From: CAZWHE01 sp964633825
GTDB lineage: Bacteria > Planctomycetota > B15-G4 > CAYZWU01
Assembly: GCA_964633825.1 (NCBI GenBank)
Contig: CAZWHE010000004.1
Coordinates: forward strand, 1 to 58,535
DNA: 58,535 bases
Direction: 5' to 3'
The translations under genes were made by a program, and so were the position numbers. Shown in pieces: positions 31,639-40,018 of the stretch (its first letter is position 1; every line of letters begins with the position of its first letter). Below the pieces are notes generated by a model. It had not been told where the DNA came from, did no database searches, and was given only the letters and a program-made list of their open reading frames with translations.

Positions 31639-33669
31639 GTGAAATTCTTTCGCAAGACCTATTTCGGTAACCTCCTGAGCAGGATCGGTATACTGATCGC
31701 CCTTGTCGCCGGTATGTTTCACATCACCCTCTTCTTCATGGGCTTCCAAGGGGAATTCTATAACCCATACATGAATATTTGGCTGCATATCGCCCTGCCG
31801 CCAGTCGTGGTTGCCGGTTTTTCTCTCGCTCTTTTCGGAGCCTGGCGGATGAGGCGGCGGATTAAAAATGAGATGGCTCTGGAAGTTCGCCAGTTCATGG
31901 ATAAGCGCGAGCTTTTAGAAAAGCACGGATTGTTGAGACCCGGCAGGCGTGATGTCGACGGTAGTTCCGGGAATGGAAAGGAAGACGGCGGCTGGCACGA
32001 AAGCCTCATCGGGCTCATGGAAGAGATCGGCGAAAGCTTCAAGGAGAAGCGTTTGCCGCGCCGGAGCCCCATCCTGGGGTTTGCTTTCATAGTCGTTCTT
32101 CTTGTGCCCTTCGTGGCGATGACGAGCTATGAGGGGTATCGCTACACGGATTCGGCCGAGTTTTGCGGCCGGGCCTGCCACGCGCCGATGAAAGCGCCCA
32201 ACACGGCCTACCGGTATTCGCCCCACGCGCGCGTTCCCTGCTCGAGCTGCCACATCGGAGAGGGTGCGTCCTGGTTCGTGCGCTCCAAACTCTCCGGGAC
32301 ACGGCAGGTTTTCGCCACGGTCTTCAACACCTACCACAGGCCCATCAAAACCCCCCTGGAGAACCTGCGCCCGGCCCGCGACACCTGTGAGAAGTGTCAC
32401 TGGCCGGACAAAGCCTTCGGGGATCGTGTCGTGGATCTTCCCCACTTCGCCTCGGACGAGAAAAACACACCGAGACCACTCACCATGGTGCTCCACACGG
32501 GGGGCGGCCCGTCCGGTCCGGAGCCCGCCAACGGGATTCACTGGCACATCGCATCGACTCAGAAGACCGAGTACATTGCCGTTGACCACAAGAGGGAAGT
32601 CATCCCCTGGGTGAGGGTGACCACGGAGCAGGGTGTCCGTGTATTTCGGTCCGACGGCCTTCCGGAAGGCGCGCCGCCGCCGGAGGGCGAGATCCGCACC
32701 ATGGACTGCATCGACTGTCACAACAGGCCGTCGCACCATTATCGCCCCCCTGATCAGATCTTGAACAGGCTCTTTGCATCGGGAACCCTCGACCGGTCGT
32801 GGCCCTTCATCAAGCGCGAAGCCGCGCGCTTGATGGCGGACCCTCACGAGGACGGCGACTCGGCCGGGTCGGCCATCGCCGAGGGGTTGAGAAGTTTCTA
32901 TGAGGCAAACTATCCCGATATCATGGCCGCCCGGGAACACGACCTCGAAAAGGCGATCGAGGAGATTCTTCACGCTTTCGAGTACAACATTTTTCCCGAG
33001 ATGAAGACGGACTGGCGCGCTCACCCCGACCATATCGGTCACAAGTACACGACGGGGTGCTTTAGGTGCCACGACGACCGGCACCGGGCCGCGGACGGCT
33101 CCGTCATCAGCAAGACCTGCGAAAGCTGCCACGACTTTCTGGAGAGGAAGAAGATGGAAGGGAATGAGGAGGCCTTGGTCCGGGGAGAATACAGGCATCC
33201 CTATGTTCTGGAGAAGGGCCACCTGGACGTTGAGTGTCACGCATGCCACGACGGCGGTCCGACGCCGCCGCCCACCTGCGAGGGCTGCCACGTGGAGATC
33301 AGGGATTTCATTGCCGGGACCCTGCCGATCCTGCCCGGCCTCGCAGGGGAAGCGGATCCCATGGACGGCGAACTGGAGTGCCTCGACTGCCACGACGGGC
33401 CGCAGGGGTTCGAACCGGACGAGGTCGTTCCTTTCTGTGCAGAATGCCACGACGAGGAGGAAGGTCCTTCTCCCGAAGAATGGGTCGCATCCCTGGAGAA
33501 AGCCCGCCGGGAGGCGAAAGGAATTCTTGACACACGCGGCGGCGGCAACCAGCTCGAGGAAATCGGGCCGGCGCGAAGGGCGCTCGATCTCCTCGACCGT
33601 CTCGGTCCTGTTCATAACATGAAATACGCACTCGAAACTTACGAGCACATCGGCAGGACAATCAGGTAA
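31639..33669 (+). CDS. NapC/NirT-like membrane-anchored decaheme cytochrome c
   Basis: 676 residues from the GTG at 31639, chosen because AGGAGA lies about 8 bp upstream; an ATG 39 bp earlier lacks a site. Two N-terminal helices (IGILIALVAGMFHITLFFMG and IALPPVVVAGFSLALFG), a cytoplasmic loop and a third helix (ILGFAFIVVLLVPFVAM) precede a NapC/NirT-like segment, FCGRACHAPMKAPNTAY, then PHARVPCSSCHIGEG. Heme sites: one CX3CH (CGRACH) and nine CXXCH (CSSCH, CEKCH, CIDCH, CFRCH, CESCH, CHACH, CEGCH, CLDCH, CAECH). This is expected to oxidise quinol in the inner membrane and feed the periplasmic/outer-membrane cytochromes encoded just upstream. Last gene of the plus-strand operon; convergent with the next gene. 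Confidence 0.9.
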   Translation: MKFFRKTYFGNLLSRIGILIALVAGMFHITLFFMGFQGEFYNPYMNIWLHIALPPVVVAGFSLALFGAWRMRRRIKNEMALEVRQFMDKRELLEKHGLLRPGRRDVDGSSGNGKEDGGWHESLIGLMEEIGESFKEKRLPRRSPILGFAFIVVLLVPFVAMTSYEGYRYTDSAEFCGRACHAPMKAPNTAYRYSPHARVPCSSCHIGEGASWFVRSKLSGTRQVFATVFNTYHRPIKTPLENLRPARDTCEKCHWPDKAFGDRVVDLPHFASDEKNTPRPLTMVLHTGGGPSGPEPANGIHWHIASTQKTEYIAVDHKREVIPWVRVTTEQGVRVFRSDGLPEGAPPPEGEIRTMDCIDCHNRPSHHYRPPDQILNRLFASGTLDRSWPFIKREAARLMADPHEDGDSAGSAIAEGLRSFYEANYPDIMAAREHDLEKAIEEILHAFEYNIFPEMKTDWRAHPDHIGHKYTTGCFRCHDDRHRAADGSVISKTCESCHDFLERKKMEGNEEALVRGEYRHPYVLEKGHLDVECHACHDGGPTPPPTCEGCHVEIRDFIAGTLPILPGLAGEADPMDGELECLDCHDGPQGFEPDEVVPFCAECHDEEEGPSPEEWVASLEKARREAKGILDTRGGGNQLEEIGPARRALDLLDRLGPVHNMKYALETYEHIGRTIR

Positions 33670-33675
33670 AGCCCT

Positions 33676-36642
33676 CTACTGCACCGCTGTTTCCACTCCG
33701 CTGCTCACTCGGTAATCGCCGTTGTCCCTTTCCACGGCCTGGCACCAGAGCGGGGTTCCCGACGGCGCGCCGGCCGGGACGGTGAAGTCGAACCGGGCCG
33801 TTCCGTGGCTGTCGGCCTGCTGCGTGGCGAGCCTGCGGACAGGGGGCGTGAGATCGAGGACGAAGCCGAGGGGCGTTGTCCACGGCCCTCCCCCGTCGAG
33901 GGAGTAGAGGTGGAAGACCGTTGATCCCGGCCGGGCGAAGGTCGCTTCGAAATAGGCCGTCGAGCCGGGGACGAGCGCGCTCACTTCGAGCGTGAAGGGC
34001 TCGGCCACCACCTCGAACCATTCCTCTCCGGCGGTGCCGCACAGGATCTTGGCCGGGTCGGCGGGGTCGAAGGCGAGCACCCGGATTCCCGAGGAGCATG
34101 TTTCATTGAAATTGCCGGCCAGGTGCTCCCACTCTCCCGTCGCCGGGTCGTATCTCCAGAGCCCGTTCTGGGGGTGGAAGCGGGTCGCCTCCATTCCGGC
34201 GTAAAGGCGGTCCGGATCGAGGGGGGAGACGGCCAGGGAGGTGATGGCCGTCATCTTCCGGTCGAGATCCCGGCCGGGCGTCCAATAACCGTGCGGCGGG
34301 GAGCGGTAGAAGTTCGTCTCGAACCCGAAAGAGCCGTCGCCCGAGTCGTCGTTGGCCAGGATCTCCCACGATGCGGGCGGGGACGTGAAAGGCCCGCCCT
34401 CGGCCTTGAGGACCGTGCCGTAGCCCGTGGAGTGCCCGCGCGTTCCCACGTAGAGAACATCGCCCGAGGGCGTAACGGCCATCGACTTGACGTCGCGATA
34501 GAATAGGTTCGGGTCGGGATCGCCGTCGAGCCAGGCTTCCCAGGTCGTGCTTCCCCGGTCGAGGCAGAAGACCCCGCCGCGGCTCGTCACGTCTCCCGAA
34601 AAATTCCATGTGTTGTCGGAGACGCAGTGCCACTGCATGGCCGAGAGGAGGATCTTCGATGTGCCGGGGAGGGCGAGAAGGTGGCTGCCGTGGCGGCGGA
34701 GCGCCGGGTGTCCGCCATAGAGCGGGTTGGGGTGTGCGAGGCCCGTGTTGACCTCGACCCAGTCGTAGCTCGATCCGTTCCACGTGCCGAGCCGCACGCC
34801 GATGTCGGTGAGCTTCGGCGACGAGCGGTCGAGCCGGTTCCAGTAGATGGCCAGGATCTCGTCGTCGGAGTAGAAAGCGATGTCGCGGATCACGCTGAAC
34901 TCCGTGTCCCACGTGTTGGTCATGTTTTTCCAGGTCCCGTTCCACTTGCGCATGATCTTGCTGTAAGAGCCGGTGGCCAGGATCTCCCCGAAGACGGCGA
35001 AGACGGCGTCGCTGCCGCTTCCCCTATAGTCGGGCCGCACGGCGACGCACGTCGCCTCAAGGGTCCAGATCTCGTCGGTGTCATAGGTGGTGTTGCCGTC
35101 CTTCGTGATCTCGCGGGTGTTCCACTCGAAGCCGGACCGGTCCGTGTCCACGGCCGTAAAGAGCCCCACGTCGCCGCCCGTGTAGAGCATCGTCCCGTCG
35201 GGCATGAAGTCGGCGCCGGTCACGGCCATGAGGTTGGTGTTGCGCGATGTCCATCCCGTCCCGACGGGATCACAGAAGACCTGGTCCCAGGCTTCGCCGT
35301 CGTCGACGGTCACATAGTGGTGGCTGTTCAGGTGAACGACCATTCTTTGGGGATCGGCGGGCGAGAAGGCGAGGTGGCAGAGCGGGTTGATCTGGCCGTA
35401 GTGGAGCCACCCCGGATCGAGGGCAAAGGACGTGTTCGAGCTGTCGAGGTAATAGTAATCGAATCCGTTGGTCCAGTCCCCCACGGGGTAGATGACGTGG
35501 CGCCAGTCGCAGTCGGCGCCGGGCAGGGCGGGGTCGCAGCTCGTCCTGTAGAGCCCGCCGTATGTGGAAGAGGCGCGCTCTCCCACGAAGACGTCGTCCG
35601 GATCGGAACCAACGCCGTTCCGCACGGTGAGGAAGATCGGATAGGAATAATCGACACCGACCATGGTGGTCCAGTACTTCTCTTCACCCGGAGCCGTGTG
35701 GGGCGGCATGGGAGCGGTCGAGCCGATCCAGTCCCAGGCCGGCGTCGGATCGTCGATGTCGCACCGCAGCAGCCCGCCCGGTTCCTGGGCCCACCAGAAA
35801 TCGTCCCCCCGCCCCAGAAGGGCGTAGACGTGCCCGCGCGGGGTGATATGGATCCCCCAGACGTCGTCGTGGGTCAGGGGGAATGCCGTGACGGTGTCGA
35901 GGTCGGCCCAAGCGGAACCGTCGTGGTAATAAGCTCCCTCGCGCGTGGCGAAAACGATCCGGGCCGTGCCGTTCACCTCGGCCGTCGAGATCTGGCGCAC
36001 CGCGCCGAAACCGGCAGTCTGCGCGTCCCAGAGCCAGCCGGCTCCCGGGTTTGTGAGATCGAACGACCAGATCGAGAACTGGTCGGGCGGCCCGTTGAAA
36101 GCGGGCGTGTAGCTCGAAAGGGCCGGGTAGAAGTTGTACCAGCTCGATTGCCAGCGCGTGTATCCGGCTCCGGCATAGAGCGTGTTGCCGTCAGGGGAGA
36201 GAGCGAAGCACGAAAAGGGAATGGCCGTTCCCGTGTCGCCCGCATCCCCACCCTTGAAGGAGAATTCGTCGCGGGGGGTGAGGAGGGTCCAGTCTCCAGC
36301 GGGCGGCCGGTGGTAGATGCCGCCGTAGGTCGCGGCGAAAACACCCTCCCACGAGCCGGACGCGATGCTGATGATGTCCTCCGCGTAAAAGGACCGAACT
36401 TCGTCGGGATTGGTCATCCCCTTGGACCAGAACTCCCATGTGGCGCCGTGATCGAAGGTGACGTGAACGCCGCACATGTCGCTTCCCATGTAAATGGTGT
36501 TCCCGTCGGCGGCATCATAGGCGAGGGCGTGCATCTGGCCGCACTTGCCGATGCCGAAGGGCTTGGTCTCCGTTCCGCATAGGGGAGCGGAAGTGAAAAC
36601 GATAACGAGGAGCAGGAGCGAGATGCGGGCGAAGAGCGACAT
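33676..36642 (-). CDS. large secreted beta-propeller-like protein (BNR/sortilin-type repeats)
   Basis: 988 residues with a Sec signal (MSLFARISLLLLVIVFTSAPLCG). Repeated segments pair a DG-rich or DHGATW turn with a short beta run (FDHGATWEFWSKG; SPDGNTLYAGAGY; TPSGDVLYVGTRG; DPADPAKILCGTAGEE). These are the asparagine-box/BNR signatures of VPS10-like and sialidase-like propellers. The last 110 residues look like a separate beta-sandwich. No catalytic residues can be named, so it may bind or hydrolyse a polysaccharide. It follows GH26-like and TatD-like genes on the same strand (154 bp after the former). Confidence 0.72.
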   Translation of the reverse strand: MSLFARISLLLLVIVFTSAPLCGTETKPFGIGKCGQMHALAYDAADGNTIYMGSDMCGVHVTFDHGATWEFWSKGMTNPDEVRSFYAEDIISIASGSWEGVFAATYGGIYHRPPAGDWTLLTPRDEFSFKGGDAGDTGTAIPFSCFALSPDGNTLYAGAGYTRWQSSWYNFYPALSSYTPAFNGPPDQFSIWSFDLTNPGAGWLWDAQTAGFGAVRQISTAEVNGTARIVFATREGAYYHDGSAWADLDTVTAFPLTHDDVWGIHITPRGHVYALLGRGDDFWWAQEPGGLLRCDIDDPTPAWDWIGSTAPMPPHTAPGEEKYWTTMVGVDYSYPIFLTVRNGVGSDPDDVFVGERASSTYGGLYRTSCDPALPGADCDWRHVIYPVGDWTNGFDYYYLDSSNTSFALDPGWLHYGQINPLCHLAFSPADPQRMVVHLNSHHYVTVDDGEAWDQVFCDPVGTGWTSRNTNLMAVTGADFMPDGTMLYTGGDVGLFTAVDTDRSGFEWNTREITKDGNTTYDTDEIWTLEATCVAVRPDYRGSGSDAVFAVFGEILATGSYSKIMRKWNGTWKNMTNTWDTEFSVIRDIAFYSDDEILAIYWNRLDRSSPKLTDIGVRLGTWNGSSYDWVEVNTGLAHPNPLYGGHPALRRHGSHLLALPGTSKILLSAMQWHCVSDNTWNFSGDVTSRGGVFCLDRGSTTWEAWLDGDPDPNLFYRDVKSMAVTPSGDVLYVGTRGHSTGYGTVLKAEGGPFTSPPASWEILANDDSGDGSFGFETNFYRSPPHGYWTPGRDLDRKMTAITSLAVSPLDPDRLYAGMEATRFHPQNGLWRYDPATGEWEHLAGNFNETCSSGIRVLAFDPADPAKILCGTAGEEWFEVVAEPFTLEVSALVPGSTAYFEATFARPGSTVFHLYSLDGGGPWTTPLGFVLDLTPPVRRLATQQADSHGTARFDFTVPAGAPSGTPLWCQAVERDNGDYRVSSGVETAVQ

Positions 36643-36796
36643 GGCGGATTTCCTTATGATTCGGTTGAAACAGAGAGAAGAACGATCTCAGGTATCAGAG
36701 AGTCCTTGGAACATTATACAAAACGCCGGAATCCTTGTAAATCGGGGATTTCGGGCGATGAGTATTCCCATCCGAACGGTTGCGCACCCCTTCTAA

Positions 36797-37975
36797 CTAC
36801 CTCGAGAAACGCGGGACAGTCACGAAGATCGGGTCCGCCACGCCCGTTTGATAAGCGGCGAGAGCTTCGGGGGAAGAGTCGAGTCTCAGGTTGGTCTGGC
36901 CGAAGTTCTCGTGCCAGTAGCTGACGGCTTTGATCTGCGGGTAATAGGACCCTCCCGGTGTGATCGCATCGAGTGCATCCGTTATCCAGACGTCTTTGGG
37001 ACCCACGTGGGAATAGTCGATGACCCCCCACTCCAGGACGGCTATCGGTTTTCCTCCCGGTGAGACGGCTTTTATTTCGTTCCAGCTGTCGTTGAGAACG
37101 TCGGAGAAGAGCCACCACCCTTCGCCCGGTTCCTGGGGACCGTAAACGCTGACGCCTATCCAATCGATGTACTCGTCGCCGGGATAATACCCCGCCATCT
37201 TGTTCCATGGGCGATCGGGATCGTTGTAAGCGTCCACGTGAAAGAACCAGGTGATGTTGTCCACCCCCAGGGCCTCGAAGAGGTCTATGATATGCCGGTA
37301 AGCATCCCGGAACCTCTCCATGCCGTCGTAGAGCATGGGATCGCCGTATCCGGTTTTAGTGTCCTTTCCGTTCCAGAAGGCATTCCATGGAAACCACCAA
37401 CCGTTGCATTCCGTTCCGAATTCCACGAGCAGCGGAATCCCCGTCGCCTGAGCGTCGAGCGCCCACAGGGTCAGCTCGGCGTCGAAATCACCGTCAATGA
37501 AACGCTGCATGGTGTAATCGGGATCGGGCAGTAATCCGTTTTGGTTTCGCGGCATCATCCTGATAAACGGAATCCTGCCGGCGCCGTAATAAATCGTGTT
37601 GACGTGATTTGTTGGAAATTGAATCCCGGGATGGGGCCGCCACCAGTTGTTTGAAAAATAAGCCCATGCAATGTCCTTGCCCGTGAGGTTCTCGAAGTCG
37701 GTGATTTTTTGTGCCGTGACCTGGTCCTCCCAGCCGCCGAAATCGGGGAAAGCTGCGTGGTATATTCGATTGCCTGAAGGAGGAAGGAGCTTTGAAGAGG
37801 GCCTCGGTGCGGTCTGGGGAGCGGCCGGGTGAGGCTCCGCTTGGCCGACGGTTTGGCCGGCGTACCGGCAGACCGATCCTGCCGGGCCGGTGAAACAAAC
37901 GAGGGCGATCGTCATTAAAAGGAGAAACGGTTTCGTCGGTTTACATCCGGATATTTGGAATCTTTCGCGGCTCAT
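36797..37975 (-). CDS. secreted GH26-like glycoside hydrolase (beta-mannanase fold)
   Basis: 392 residues, ATG with GAGGAG upstream. An N-terminal signal (PFLLLMTIALVCFTGPAGS) is followed by a Pro/Ala-rich linker and then a TIM-barrel with GH26 landmarks. The putative acid/base Glu is in LLVEFGTECNGWWFPW and the nucleophile Glu in IAVLEWGVID, with DWIGVSVYGP and AVSYWHENFG between and after. GH26 enzymes cleave beta-1,4-mannans or related beta-glucans. The start lies immediately after the stop of the TatD-like gene (TGA then ATG), so the two are probably cotranscribed. Substrate is not determinable here. Confidence 0.8.
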   Translation of the reverse strand: MSRERFQISGCKPTKPFLLLMTIALVCFTGPAGSVCRYAGQTVGQAEPHPAAPQTAPRPSSKLLPPSGNRIYHAAFPDFGGWEDQVTAQKITDFENLTGKDIAWAYFSNNWWRPHPGIQFPTNHVNTIYYGAGRIPFIRMMPRNQNGLLPDPDYTMQRFIDGDFDAELTLWALDAQATGIPLLVEFGTECNGWWFPWNAFWNGKDTKTGYGDPMLYDGMERFRDAYRHIIDLFEALGVDNITWFFHVDAYNDPDRPWNKMAGYYPGDEYIDWIGVSVYGPQEPGEGWWLFSDVLNDSWNEIKAVSPGGKPIAVLEWGVIDYSHVGPKDVWITDALDAITPGGSYYPQIKAVSYWHENFGQTNLRLDSSPEALAAYQTGVADPIFVTVPRFSR

Positions 37976-38779
37976 TCACTCCTCTATTTTCAACCGGCCC
38001 GAGGGGCTGTAAAAGGCGAGGGGATTTTCCCAGACGACATTGCGGATCTCGTCTTCACCGAACCCGCGGTTTCGCATAATGACGGCCGTCTTCGGAACGC
38101 CGAGGGGATCGGATATGCCCCAGTCGGCAGACGAGTTGATCAGCATCCTGTCCGTGCCGTACTGCTGGAGAATCGACACGGCGCGCTCGGGGGAGAGCTT
38201 CTTGAGCGGGTAGACCGTGTGGCCGGCCCAGTAACCGGCGTCCTTGGTGAGCGCGATCGTCTCTTCCGTGTTGTGGTCGACCTCGGCCATGCCGCGCGGG
38301 TAGTCAAGCTCTTTCAGGATTGCCAGGATCCGTTCGATGCCGCGCTTCTTGTCGTTGTGGGGGCTGTGGATCAGGGCCGGAAGCCCGATGGTGCGCGCCA
38401 TCTCGAGCTGGGCGATGAATGTCTTCTCCTCGGCTTTCGTGATTTGGTCGAGGCCGATCTCGCCCACGGCGACGACGCGTTCTTTTGCAAGGTATTCGGG
38501 AATCCGCTCGAGGACCTCGGCGGCGAGGGTCTCGTCGTTCGATTCCTTGGGATTCATCGAGATCGTGCAGTAGTGGGCGATGCCGAACTCTGCGGCGCGT
38601 GCATGCTCATAGTCGAGCAGGTGCTCGAAGTAGTCGAAGAACGTCCCGGCGCGCTTTCTCGGGCTGCCGAGCCAAAATCCGCCGGGCTCGACGATGACGC
38701 GGATTCCGGCGAGAGCCATCCGCTCGTAGTCGTCGGTTGTGCGCGAATACATGTGAATATGGGGGTCGCAAATCTTCAT
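37976..38779 (-). CDS. TatD-like metal-dependent hydrolase
   Basis: 267 residues. Metal-ligand pattern of the amidohydrolase/TatD fold: HXH in CDPHIHMY, Glu in VAVGEIGLDQ, His in LIHSPHND, His in AEVDHNTEE and Asp in INSSADWG. Length and order match the TatD family (3'-5' DNase or related metallohydrolases). A subgroup of these proteins sits in secondary-metabolite or ebo-type operons, but no such partners are here. Start ATG with GGAG upstream at usable spacing. First gene of the TatD - GH26 - propeller set. Confidence 0.87.
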   Translation of the reverse strand: MKICDPHIHMYSRTTDDYERMALAGIRVIVEPGGFWLGSPRKRAGTFFDYFEHLLDYEHARAAEFGIAHYCTISMNPKESNDETLAAEVLERIPEYLAKERVVAVGEIGLDQITKAEEKTFIAQLEMARTIGLPALIHSPHNDKKRGIERILAILKELDYPRGMAEVDHNTEETIALTKDAGYWAGHTVYPLKKLSPERAVSILQQYGTDRMLINSSADWGISDPLGVPKTAVIMRNRGFGEDEIRNVVWENPLAFYSPSGRLKIEE

Positions 38780-38932
38780 TGCAGCAGCTCCTTCATGATG
38801 GTCGACCGGCTTCCGAATCGACGGCCACGGCCGGAGAAGACAAGTATAGCCCCGGTGCTCCGGGCTGGAAACAGTGAAAAAACCGCTCTTTTCAACGAAA
38901 TGAAGCGAAAAGGGTTGGGCAAAATTCGGTGA

Positions 38933-38974
38933 TTGCGCCCGCTGTTGCGCCCGCTATTGCGCCCGCTGTTGCGC
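38933..38974 (-). repeat. 12-bp minisatellite across the queG stop codon
   Basis: Three and a half tandem copies of TTGCGCCCGCTG (plus strand). The middle copy ends in CTA instead of CTG, which on the minus strand is the TAG stop of queG. The gene's last residues (AQQRAQ) are encoded by the repeat. Confidence 0.85.
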
Positions 38975-39868
38975 AGCGTCGAGGTTTCGGAGAAGTCCCT
39001 TCTTGCCGGCGCGGGAGACGGGGGTTTCGCCGAAGGTCAGCTTGAAGCCTTTTTCGCAGAGATCGCGGATCGTGCCGGTGTCCGCTCCAACGAGGGACGG
39101 GACGGGAGAGAGGAGCTTTCCCGCGGGCCGGGCTTCTCCCGAGATCAGCGCAGCGGCGTGGGGGCAGGCGGCGAGACAGAGGTCGCAACCGAAAACCCGG
39201 TCTTTGAGCGGTTTTTCCTCGCCGGGAGAAAAGAGTCCTTTCTTTTCGATTGTGAGATATGAGACGCACCTCCGGGAATCGAGCTCGAATGGAGCTGAAA
39301 GAGCCCCTGTGGGACAGGCATCGAGGCAGAGGTCGCACTCTTCGCAGCGGTTGGAAGCCGGGGAATCGGGCTCGAGCTCGAGATCGGTGAGGATTTCGCC
39401 GAGCAGCACGTAAGGGCCGAAGCGTTCCGTGATGAGGTTCGTCGAGCGGCCGACCCAGCCGATACCGGCCCGGACGGCGAAGGCCCTTTCGAGAAGCGGC
39501 GCCGTGTCCACGGCCACGGCGAAGCGGGCGCTGCCGGCGCGCCTCCCGATTTGGCCGGCAACGATTTCCAGGCTCCGGCGAAACAGGGTGTGGTAATCCC
39601 TGCAGACGGCATAAGCAGCGAGCGGTCCGGGCGGCGAAATGGGGGGATAAGCAGCCGCCGCGACGATAACGAAGCGGGCGCCCGGGAGGATCGCGGCCGG
39701 GTCGAGACGGAGCGCAAGGTTGCGTTCCAGGTAAGCCATTCCGGCGGCGCAGCCGCTCTTAATCCAGTGTTTGAATCGGGAAAAATCATTGTGAAGCGGC
39801 TTGGCTTCGGCAACACCGGCAAGATCGAACCCGGCTTCCAGAAGGCATTCTATGATTTCATCTTTCAC
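38954..39868 (-). CDS. queG: epoxyqueuosine reductase QueG
   Basis: 304 residues from the GTG at 39868, with GGAGG 11-12 bp upstream; a TTG 36 bp earlier is less likely. Features: the catalytic segment AVDTAPLLERAFAVRAGIGW (Asp and cobalamin-side residues), the first [4Fe-4S] site CEECDLCLDACP and the second CDLCLAACP. The protein reduces epoxyqueuosine in tRNA to queuosine using cobalamin. It is short compared with E. coli QueG (379 aa), lacking the C-terminal HEAT-like part. The last six residues come from the minisatellite. It stands alone, divergent from the lipoprotein gene at 40019. Confidence 0.9.
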   Translation of the reverse strand: MKDEIIECLLEAGFDLAGVAEAKPLHNDFSRFKHWIKSGCAAGMAYLERNLALRLDPAAILPGARFVIVAAAAYPPISPPGPLAAYAVCRDYHTLFRRSLEIVAGQIGRRAGSARFAVAVDTAPLLERAFAVRAGIGWVGRSTNLITERFGPYVLLGEILTDLELEPDSPASNRCEECDLCLDACPTGALSAPFELDSRRCVSYLTIEKKGLFSPGEEKPLKDRVFGCDLCLAACPHAAALISGEARPAGKLLSPVPSLVGADTGTIRDLCEKGFKLTFGETPVSRAGKKGLLRNLDAAQQRAQ

Positions 39869-40018
39869 GGATTTGAGAATCCTCCAACACGCGCCGGGTG
39901 TCAACAGTTGATCTTTCCTGTTCCAGCGGATAATTTAATTCTTTGAGCGGCGGCTCGTTTTTTTGAAAAGGTGCTCGAACAGATGTATGGAAAAGGGAGC
40001 TCGTTTTTTCCGAGCGGT

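Noticed and set aside
34627..36582. 651-codon plus-strand open frame
   Set aside because: Low-complexity Val/Gly/Arg composition and complete overlap with the secreted propeller gene.
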